Source: Coturnix japonica
Lineage: Eukaryota; Chordata; Aves; Galliformes; Phasianidae
Reading direction: 5' to 3'
DNA length: 64,000 bases
Assembly (NCBI RefSeq): GCF_001577835.2
Contig: NC_029527.1
Location: forward strand, 9,330,094 to 9,394,093
Each line of letters starts with the position of its first letter. Within the stretch, counting starts at the first letter, position 1. Below the pieces are notes generated by a model. It saw only the letters and a list, made by a program, of their open reading frames with translations, was not told the origin of the DNA and did not search any database. The position numbers and the translations under genes were made by a program. This document shows positions 1 to 9,035 of this stretch, piece by piece.

Positions 1-2601
1 AGTGTTTTATTCTTATAACTGTGTAAATGAGTAAATCTGTTTGCAGTCAGCTGCTTCCAACATTTGTAATGGAATAACTGTAGTAACTGAGCACTTGCCT
101 GAAGTATTTTCTGGGTAAACATGCAAAAATATTTCACTGTTGTGTTGATCAGGTTAACCTGCAGATGTAGCTGGAGTGAACTAAGATTTCCCTTGCATCA
201 CTCGTGTCACGAAGGGAGGGACAGCTTAGTTCTGACTGACTGATAGGTTGATTGAAATGAATGGATTTGACAGATTCTTAGAGTCATGCTCTTAATTAAC
301 GTGTTCAATATGTAACGCTCACAGCCAGTCAAATACCATCTTAAGTCCTGTACTTATATTTTAAGGCAGAGATCAGCTATACGAGCTCCTCAGAGTTTCT
401 TTCAGCTGTATGATGTTGGCATCACAATTTAGAAATATTTGGGACTGAGGAACTTAACAAATACCCAGGCAGAAAGGCAGCCTCTCCCCCTGCCTCCCTG
501 TCCTTCATACCCCCATTGTAAAACAACCAGAACAAAACTTGCATACATAGATTCTTGGCCTAATCATAGCAATCCAAGCACTCACATAGTGGTATTTTTG
601 CCTCCATTTCTCTCAGATATGTACCTTCTTTTGCTGCCTATATTACTGTTATAATTGTATTCTATATGGAGTCCTGGCCATGTCTTCATGATCACTCTCT
701 ATTGTATTTTGTACAACTCTGTGCATAACCTCTTCAATTTCACCTTGCTGTGTTACCCAAAATCTTGTCTTTGTTCTCTGAAATTCTTGCACCTCTTTCA
801 AGCCATCTCAGTTGCGATGAGCTGGTCTTGGCTCTTTTACAGCAGTTCATCTGATCCCAAATCCAAAGTGAGCGTTGGTACGCCAGTCCTGCCCTGACCT
901 TTTAACCCACCAGTGTGGTTCATGTAACTGTTCTTGGTCTTGTTCTCTGGCAAAGTGTCAGTTATGCTTTAAAGCCGTGCTTTACTGGCAGTCCATACAC
1001 ACAGTAGAAACAGGACTCTAAGTTAGGGATGGTTTTCAGTATCTCTAATTACAAGCAGGCTTACATCTTAGGCTAGTGCAAAAACACGGCTTTGGGTAAG
1101 TTAGATGACCCCAGGGCATCAATATGTGATGTGTTATTTCAGTTTATACTAACATTGTGTAATGTTTTGATTACTTAAGAGAGTGGGTGATCCACGTGCA
1201 CCAGATGTTTTTTCAATTGATCTCTGATATTTCTACTAGAACTTGAATAGTACTTTACTAGGACTTAAAAATTACTTCTGAAAGGGTGGAGAGTGAAGAC
1301 AGGAGCCCAGTGTATGTTCCTGTGTTTTCTTATCACCACAAGGTTTTCATGCCAATGAGAATTGTTAACACTTCTTGAATCCACATCACATAGTTTCCTT
1401 TAACTGTTTAGTATATGCTTAATTCATAGCAAGCAGTTCTACCTCATTAGTCATAGTGTGTTGGGTGGCCCTGCATTGCCTTGCTCCTTTGTCCAAAATC
1501 ATCCTAGTCCTCGCCACTTACTGGTATGTTTTTCATGTAGGTCAGAGCTACCAAACAAGCATCGGACTGGAGATGCTATTTGTCTCCCTAGCCAAACTAA
1601 CTCATGATCTAGGCAATGGAATTAAAATCCACTGTTGAATAATAATGAAATCTTAACCACTGTGCCCCCTTCTCTTTCCAGAATATGAGGGTGAAGACAG
1701 GCCCGTCATTCACGTACAACTGAGGGTGTGCTGTAAATGCACCTTCACGTGAATGTCTTGTGGAACAGCACGGGGTCACCTCTGGCCTTTGCTCTTACTC
1801 CTGCCGTGTATCTTTGATCCTGTGTGTAGAAATGATGATGTAACTTGTAGCTGATGAGTAGCACAGGAGCACGTTATGTGGCAGCGTAGCTTGGGTTAAA
1901 TAAGGCCACCTGCCTGGACCTGAGCTTCCAGAACCTCAGTGCTGGGTCAGCTGCCTGCACACACAGCTGGTTTCTGGCTTTTCAGCCCTCCCTCTGCAAG
2001 TTGTCAGGGCTTAAAGCGTGATGAGACAACATGACTAGGGTAAAAAGCAATGGCCAGAGTGCAAGATGGGAGCACAGGAAGAAGGCAGGTGGTGTGAGTG
2101 GTGGATTGTGATTCCTTCAGCCAGTGAAACAAGCATTTGCTCATTTCTCCATGGCTGAAGAGTCTGTGGACATGTAAAACATTTCCAAAACAACTCTATC
2201 TGCAGTTAGTCACCTAAAACTAATGTACAATCTGATCACTCATCACAAGCGCTACAACAGAGTGGTCCTTTATAAAACCTGTAATGTTAATCATGTGAAT
2301 ATGAAGAGGGTAAGATTTGCTTCCTAGTCGGTATCGCATTTGAGTCACATTTTGCATCCCAGGGAACTGATGCCTTTTAGGCTTCTTCTCAGATGTGTGT
2401 CAGGTGACATGACTCACCTGCAGATAGAGGTTTGATCACATCAGCATTTTTTTCATCCTGTTCTGTTCTTCACACTCCACTTGCTTTCAAGGAGTGAAGT
2501 TACTAGTACAGCACTGACACGGTCCAACTATGTGGCTGCAGTGCTCTTCGGCAGGATCTCTTTGGCATAATCAAACATCATCTTCTCTCCTCAATCAACA
2601 G
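1..2601 (+). other. PXK: PXK intron sequence
   Basis: This stretch precedes the terminal PXK exon and ends in a pyrimidine-rich acceptor (TCTTCTCTCC then CAACAG) at 2601. I recognise no conserved coding exon in it. The short open frames have no recognisable domain and look like chance. A second acceptor-like site at 1681 is discussed as a possible alternative terminal exon. That this is all intron is inferred from the acceptor and the protein continuing from an exon outside the window. Confidence 0.6.
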
Positions 2602-2807
2602 GAGCATCGTCGATACCCCCAGCACCACCACCGCCACCCCTGCCACCAGCAGCTCCTCCTCCAAACACAGAGGTGCCAACACAGCCAAGCCCACAGCCTG
2701 CTGTCAGTGCAAGCCGAGGAGCTTTACTCAGCTCCATTCAAAACTTTCAGAAAGGAACTCTGAAGAAAACACACACGTGTGACTACAGTGCTCCCAGGAT
2801 CAGCTGA
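2602..2807 (+). CDS. PXK: PXK C-terminal exon (proline-rich tract plus WH2 motif)
   Basis: This is the last coding exon of PX domain-containing serine/threonine kinase-like, an endosome-associated pseudokinase. The exon supplies the last 67 residues and a TGA at 2805-2807. It opens with two bases that complete a codon from an exon outside the window. A proline-rich run (PPAPPPPPLPPAAPPP) is followed by RGALLSSIQNFQKGTLKK and the tail CDYSAPRIS. RGALLSSIQNFQKGTLKK is the WH2-type actin-binding motif, and human PXK ends almost identically as I recall it. The PX and kinase-like domains lie upstream of the window. Identification rests on the WH2 block and on PDHB being the convergent neighbour, as in other vertebrates. 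Confidence 0.92.
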
Positions 2808-4111
2808 GGCTACTGGTTACACCCGGATTGAATTCCCCCTCCCACTCCTGTGCTGTCCAGGAACAAGGCCTTTCTGATCAGCAACTGATTCACCAGCACA
2901 TATAGCAGCTAGTCGTGCAGTAGCTCCCTTTTACCTCTATTTCAGCTTTACACAAGTAGCAGCACTACCCCATCTGGATTGCACTGCCATGCTAAGTACT
3001 CCATTCTTTATTTGGTTTCAAGAGTTTTGTTCTCTAGCTGCAGTTTCAGGTACAGCAACTTCTATATGGCTGAATAAAACCGAGAGTAGGACTGACCGTG
3101 ATCAAGGTGAATTAACGCATTTTTTAGTTCTATGACTTCCTCGCTTTTTTTCCCCCAATCTACTTTTAACCTGCCCTCGCTTTTTCCAACACTCGTCATC
3201 CAGCAGGAACTCAATTAACTCACTGCATTGAATCAGCATCTTTGAGATAATCCAAAAAGAACCCAGCCAACCCCCCAAACCAACCAATAAAAAACAACCC
3301 ATAACACATACTGCACAGGTGAGGGAACTGGAGAATTAAATCTTACTCCCACCATTTTTGCTGATGGACTAAAAATACCGTCTTAGACTTGTTTAAATGG
3401 ACGTCCTACCCACAACTCTAAAGGCAAGTGTTTTTAAATAAGGAAATAGTTGAAATGGGAGTTAATGGGGCACTGGGATATTATTCATGATTTAGTTAAA
3501 TGGAAGCTTACTTCAAGTTAATTTTACAGCTTAGACTTTATTGAAAAGATCCTTTTTTGATTTGATTGAAACCTTAAACAAATTGCACTTTAAAGGATTA
3601 TAAATAATCCATTTTTTAAATTCAAGTACATCCGTGTTTGTTACTATGCAGAGAATGTCTGTACAGTTTCATGTAACCTGTGATATTCAGTCATTTTTAT
3701 TAAAATGTTAATGGAGTTCCTCCAGCAGCGTGATGGTGGATGTATTCACTTGGATTTTGCCTGCAATCCAGGCTTCTAATCAAGTAGCACTTCTACTTGG
3801 AAATGCCCTGGAAGGTATTCCTGACCTGTAACTGAAGCAGGGCCTGAGCCCTTGTGTCTGCTTAAGGGAGGTAAGTATCTGCTCTAGAACGGTTCATTGG
3901 AAAGGCACCTTTTCCTGGCTGTAGAGCAAGCCGTGCTGCACTGACTGCTGTAGGCAGCCTGTCCCTACAGGACAGTCACAGAAGCTGCTGAACAAAGAAC
4001 AAATCCTGTCAAGAAGGGCTCCTTAGCTAAACCCACATACGTGTTTGCAGCAAAGGCTGGCGCAGCTGTTGCCCAGCTCTTCAAACATACCCAACTACTG
4101 CTTTTGAATAG

Positions 4112-4117
4112 TTTATT
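4112..4117 (-). terminator. PDHB: Candidate PDHB poly(A) signal
   Basis: TTTATT on the plus strand reads AATAAA on the minus strand, about 860 bases beyond the PDHB stop. It is the first canonical hexamer I find downstream of PDHB; variant signals closer to the stop are possible. The span 4118-4980 would then be PDHB 3' UTR, and I see nothing else in it. Confidence 0.4.
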
Positions 4118-4133
4118 ACCTTACCCAGGTCTG

Positions 4134-4139
4134 AATAAA
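4134..4139 (+). terminator. PXK: Candidate PXK poly(A) signal AATAAA
   Basis: A canonical AATAAA on the plus strand, about 1.3 kb after the PXK stop, with a run of T and C immediately downstream that could serve as the downstream element. The hexamer at 3073-3078 is the alternative. Confidence 0.45.
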
Positions 4140-4980
4140 GTAACTTTTTTTTCCCCACCTGTAAGAACTACAGTTGGTGCATATCATTGTTCAGAGCCCA
4201 GGGCAAGCTTAAAAAAACAAGCAAACAAACAAGGCACAAAACCATACATTAAAACAAAACATCTGAGCAAGTTTTTTTTCCTCACTGTACATGACAGCTG
4301 GCATAGAAAACACACAACAGATAATAAAGAATAAATAGGTATTACTTCCCATCACACTGAAGAGGTTCGGGATCTTAAGGATCTTAAATCAAACTCTTGG
4401 GCAGCTTTCCTGTATGACCAGAGCACTCTTTGAAGAAAGTACACGAGCCATCTCTTAACCCATACTATAGGCTTCCGAAGCCATTTTATACAGGTATTTG
4501 TTAAGCTGTTGAATTAAAAAGCAAGGCTTCACTCAGCTCTGGTTTTATCATTTGCCATTAGTAAGCCTTGCAAATGTAGGCTCCTAGGACTAGACTCAGG
4601 GTGGCCCTCATTACTCACTACTGTTCTGCACTCAACCACCATCACAGTCAGTTTAGCACAGCTAGTCTGATCATTACAGGATGAGCAGAAGTGGAAAACC
4701 TCTTCTTCACTCTGAACTTAGGGCATACAGACAGATCCTAACCCACCTGCACTGCTGAAGTACAAGCTACCTTAGAGATGAGCATTACCACATGGTTACT
4801 TAAATGCAGTGGCTTAGAGGGAAACCCCACCAGACCCCATTGCAGCCATATAAATATTCTGGGAGACTGTTGTACTTTACTGTACAAAAGTTAATGTAGC
4901 TATACAACAAAGTGATGCATACATGTTGCCCTACACCATTAATACTTTTTAAAGCAGGACTTTAAAACAATATTTACAAC

Positions 4981-7900
4981 TTAGAGATTCAAAGTTTTCT
5001 TCACTGCAAATATTATATCCTTCACTTGAGGTATGCAGTTATCTTCTAAAATTTTTGCATAAGGCATAGGAACGTCTGCACCTGTAACACGCACAGCTGG
5101 AGCATCCAAGTAGTTGAAGGCGGATCCTGAAACAGAAAATGGTGGTCAAGTTGTTGCACAATCTGGTTTGCTGTCAATTCAGTTTCTGAATCTTAATACG
5201 CTTACAAATAACTTTGTTCTGCAGTACCAGAGACAGCTGTTCCTGCCTGTCTAAACTACAGCGCATGGTGATAAACAAAAAGTTACCATCTTGCTTCAGT
5301 TTCTGGGATAAGAATTATACCACAAGACTATCTGGATTGACCATTTGAATGTGTCTAGAACAGGACAGCTGTTAAGCTCCTCAGACACAGGACTTCCAAT
5401 TTGGGCTTTATCAAATCTGGCATTATCAAGAAGTCATGAGGATTTAGATCAAGGTGCAGATTGCAGAAGTCGGTACCTTCCATGATCCTGGCGCAGATTT
5501 CAGCTCCTACTCCAAACTGTGGCCAGCCTCCCTCTACAGTTACAAGATGGTTTGTCTTTGCAACGCTGGCTTCCACTGTTTCAATATCCATTGGTCTAAT
5601 GGTGCGCAGATTTATAACCTTAAAAAAAGGCACTGAGTGAGTTTTGCTGTGATCTGATCGTGACCTTTACTGCTGTTTGGGCACTGTGTCCTTTAGCACT
5701 TCAATCTATTCTGACTTTGACAAGAAGACTTAATGAAATTACTTCTTATCCTGACAGATGCTTCAGAATGGCTTTTGGTGGCTCATCAAGCATGGAAAAT
5801 GCTTAATGAGTCTCACTGTATATAATCATGCTGCTACATACTGTCATTGTTCTGCTCATTGTACAGGCAGATCAATCTGAAAGTCTCTGGTAGTTCTGAC
5901 TTGATTTTGTGATGAAAAGGTCAAACGCAGAAACAAGAAATGCACATACTCTGGCAGTTAAGGCACTTACAAAAGCTTGGAGTTTATAAAGTGATGTTCT
6001 ACAGAGCCTGAACAAGGTGACCCTCTGCCTTTTTCCTTGTACAGAGAAAAGCAACAGAAACCCCACACACCTCACACTCAACACCTTCTTTGGCCAGGAT
6101 AGAAGCTGCTTCCAAACAGTGCCCAACAGGCCTAGAGTGCGCCACTAATGTAACATGAGTTCCTGGAACAGAAACAAGTTTTAAAGAAGAAACAAATGCA
6201 GAAAAAAAAAAACCCACCACACACACAAAAAAGCATTTTTCTTGGGCTCTTTTGTAGGTAGCATCAGTATTCTCATGCAAATTTAAGTTCCTTACATCTA
6301 CATGAAATGTTAAGTATTTCTATACCTGTGAAGAATGGCAGCAGGACTATGTGAGGATAATCTTTTGATTCAGGGATCTAAATAATGTTTTCAATACTTT
6401 TCGGATTATTTTTTTTTTTACGCTTTCATGCTATTCATTGGTAAATTATAAACAGGCTGAAAAATTACAATGATATCTTCTGCATTTTGGACAAAAATGA
6501 CATAGTAAGGTGAGAACTTCCCTGCACATCACCAACACCATCCTTAGGCTGAGAAAGAAACCTTCTAGGGAGGTACAGTTTTAAGTGAGAAACTGAGAAC
6601 AAACAATTGAGTACAATACAGGATAAATCATATTTGAGTATTTAACAATTTAAATGTGTTCCTGTGCCCCATGATAGCAGTATTTTGAACAGCTAAGAGT
6701 CCCCAGGCAGCTTGGTTAGTAAGGATACATACAGGTACATACACTGTGTTCTCAGCTTACCTTCCCTTTCTATTTTGGCCTTTCCAATTGGAATAACAAA
6801 GTCCTTTGACTGTGCCTGTTCTGACATCTCAAAGGGAACGCCGTACAGCAATTCACTTTCCAGCACCACAACTAGAACAAAACATACTTGGATTAATTCA
6901 TACCTCTGCAGGAACAGGCTGTACTTATCATTAACGGTACCGCAGAAGAATATTTGCAAGACCAATACAAACAATTAAAAGTCAATCAACTTCACTACGC
7001 AGTTAGTTTAAATACTGTCTTCAGTTCATCTCTAAAGGTAGATCAAGGGAAAACTGCAAAGGCTGTGGCTAAGAAATGTTTCTGTAGAACTGCTAGCTTC
7101 AGAAAAAGCCTTACATTTTGCACGTGTGCTTGTGAGAAAGAAAGATGAAGGTTGCCCTGATTTTGCTTAATGAGATTCTGAATTTATCATCTAAGCTTCA
7201 TCAACTCTAAAAAATGAGTTACACTGTACTGTATCTGCAGGTACTTCTCCTGACTCATCTTCATCCTTTATAATGCCTTTACAATGAGTTCATAAATGTG
7301 TCTTTCAAAGCTTCTAGATGAGTACCTGCAAGCAGGTTAGAACAGCACAAAATGCTTAAGTGCTGAATAAACTTTTTATCTTTTTACATGAGGTGGGAGA
7401 GGAAAAGAAGCATTCAGAAATGAGAGTTAAATACTGCCGTCATCTGACTGTGCTCACCTGGATTATCGTCCCGGATCGATGCCTTCAGCAGCCCCTTGGC
7501 ATCTTCTGAGCTCCAAGGACTGACAACCTTCAGCCCCGGGCAGTGCCCGTACCAGGCAGCGAAGCACTGCGAGTGCTGTGCGGCAACGCCAGCTGAAGCC
7601 CCGTTGGGGCCACGGAACACGATGGGGACGGCGATGGTTCCTGCAGACATGTAGCACGTCTTGGCAGCAGAGTTGATAACCTGGTCGATTGCTTGCATGG
7701 AGAAGTTGAACGTCATGAATTCACACACCGGCCTCAACCCCGCCTATCAGAGTTAGACCATACGATATGTTTTAACACCAAAGCAGCTCGTTTTGTACAT
7801 CAGTTCATTAGGACTGAGGGCGTACTGACCATTGCGGCACCAACGGCGATTCCTGCGAAGCCCATCTGGAAGAGGAGCAAACAGCATTAAGCGCCACAGC

Positions 7901-8406
7901 TCGGCCCACGGGGAGCCCTGTGGGGGGAGCCCCGCGCCGTACCTCGGAGATGGGGGTGTCGATGATCCTCTTGTCCCCGTATTTCTTCCACAGCCCCCTG
8001 GAGATCTGAAAGGATCGGAGCGGTGTCAGCCCCCGCACAGCCCGCACTGCGGCCCCGGCAGGGCCCCCCCTCCCTCACCTTGTAGGCACCGTCGTACTGT
8101 GCCACCTCCTCGCCCAGCATGAACACACGCTCATCCCGCTCCAGCTCCTCGTCCAGCGCCTGGTTCAGCGCGTCCCGCACCGTCACCTGCGGGAAGCGGC
8201 AGCCGGGCAGTGCTGGGCAGGGCAGGGCGGCCGTCCCTCGGCTCACCCGCACCACCCCGCCCGTACGGATGAACCCCCCGCCCCAGCTCCATCCTCACGG
8301 CCCGTACCTGGATGGCGGCGGGCGCGGAGAGGTGGAAGCCTCTGCGTGGCGAGAGAAGGCGGCCTCGCGGCACCAGCAGCCGCAGCGCTCCCGCCGCCGC
8401 CGCCAT
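4981..8406 (-). CDS. PDHB: Pyruvate dehydrogenase E1 subunit beta, mitochondrial
   Basis: E1-beta pairs with E1-alpha in the mitochondrial pyruvate dehydrogenase complex, which decarboxylates pyruvate with thiamine diphosphate. Nine coding exons in transcript order: 8308-8406, 8079-8186, 7943-8005, 7830-7865, 7458-7743, 6761-6871, 6071-6162, 5477-5618, 4981-5126. All junctions are GT-AG and the phases close to 360 residues plus TAA; human is 359. Residues 1-30 are an Arg-rich mitochondrial presequence. Visible family motifs are [13 protein letters not shown] (57-69, cofactor region), [26 protein letters not shown] in the long fifth exon, and [20 protein letters not shown] near the C-terminus. 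The start is the ATG inside AAGATGGCGGC; the frame upstream offers only TTG. Introns hold A-rich and T-rich tracts (about 6200-6240 and 6409-6420) and no other gene. The upstream promoter is shared with KCTD6. Identity is secure. Confidence 0.98.
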
Positions 8407-8409
8407 CTT
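8399..8409 (-). promoter_or_regulatory. PDHB: YY1-type site over the PDHB start codon
   Basis: The minus strand reads AAGATGGCGGC, the consensus YY1 element common at and just downstream of transcription starts. The ATG inside it is the PDHB initiator, so one sequence may serve both transcription and translation. Confidence 0.6.
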
Positions 8410-8474
8410 GGCCGTGTCCTCTATAGCACCGGGCAACGGCCCGGCCCCCGCGCTACCTCGGCCCCTGCCTGAAC

Positions 8475-8484
8475 TCTCGCGAGA
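8475..8484. promoter_or_regulatory. TCTCGCGAGA palindrome (CGCG element)
   Basis: A perfect ten-base palindrome lies about 70 bases upstream of the PDHB start codon. This element is known to bind BANP, with ZBTB33 also reported, and to drive unmethylated CpG-island promoters of essential genes. Being palindromic, it could serve PDHB and KCTD6 alike. Confidence 0.65.
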
Positions 8485-8513
8485 ACTGGCGCTGGCAGCC
8501 AGCGCTCTTTTTA

Positions 8514-8527
8514 TGCGTCACTTCCGG
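8514..8527 (+). promoter_or_regulatory. CRE-like TGCGTCA abutting ETS core CTTCCGG
   Basis: TGCGTCA (8514-8520) runs directly into CTTCCGG (8521-8527). The first resembles a CREB/ATF site and the second is the GABP/ETS core common in promoters of mitochondrial protein genes. The tandem lies between the two divergent genes. Confidence 0.5.
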
Positions 8528-8779
8528 TCTCGCGCTGTGGTGGCGGTGAGGCCGTGCCGCGCTCGGTGCTGCTCGCATGGCGCCGCTCGGGGCGCGATCA
8601 ACGCGGCATCGCCTCCTGCCGCCGGGACCGCACCGCCCCCACCGCCCCCCTTCATCTGTGTGCCCCTCTTCAGTGACACAACTGCCCGCCAAGGAGGCGT
8701 GGGGCGGAGCGAGGTGTCCCCACTGTCGGCCCTGAGGTGAAAGGAGGCGGCTTCCCTCCCTCACCCGAGCGGAGCGGGC

Positions 8780-8904
8780 GGAGACACGGGGAGGGGATCG
8801 CGGCAGAACCCGCCCCCGCTCCTCCCTCCTCGGCGGCTGCTTCGCTCCCGGTTCAGTCGCCCCCATCATCGCCGGGCTCTGCTTCAGCGCCGGGACCTGC
8901 GACT
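8780..8904 (+). other. KCTD6: Candidate noncoding exon 1 of KCTD6
   Basis: A good donor (GACT then GTGAGT at 8905) closes a GC-rich segment in the right place for the 5' UTR exon of KCTD6. The next exon would begin after the acceptor at 13698. The start shown is a guess, since no TATA or initiator can be fixed by eye. Confidence 0.35.
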
Positions 8905-8917
8905 GTGAGTGTGAGGA

Positions 8918-8946
8918 GGGGCGGGGCCGGGCCGGGCCGGGCCGGG
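8918..8946 (+). repeat. G-rich tract, GGGCC repeats (potential G-quadruplex)
   Basis: GGGGCGGGGCC followed by several GGGCC units gives repeated runs of three or four G with one- or two-base loops on the plus strand. It begins 13 bases after the presumed KCTD6 exon 1 donor and passes directly into the GCTRT pentanucleotide array. Confidence 0.75.
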
Positions 8947-9035
8947 CTGTGCTATGCTATGCTATGCTATGCTGTGCTGTGCTGTGCTGTGCTGTGCTGT
9001 GCTGTGCTGTGCTATGCTGTGCTGTGCTGTGCTGT
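8946..9035 (+). repeat. Pentanucleotide microsatellite (GCTRT) x 18
   Basis: Eighteen uninterrupted five-base units: one GCTGT, four GCTAT, eight GCTGT, one GCTAT, four GCTGT. Every reading frame through it lacks stops for a while, which produces repetitive Cys/Ala/Val/Leu open frames that are not genes. Arrays like this usually vary in length between individuals. Confidence 0.95.

Larger units (their letters stand above)
2808..4155 (+). other. PXK: PXK 3' UTR (inferred)
   Basis: Noncoding sequence follows the PXK stop. AATAAA hexamers stand at 3073-3078 and 4134-4139. The second is followed by a T-rich stretch and would give a 3' UTR of about 1.3 kb. Which signal is used cannot be told from sequence alone. 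No other gene is visible here. Confidence 0.5.

Noticed and set aside
8407-8436. N-terminal extension of PDHB by ten residues
   Set aside because: The extended frame begins at TTG, not ATG. The ATG at 8404-8406 matches the conserved family start and lies in a good context.
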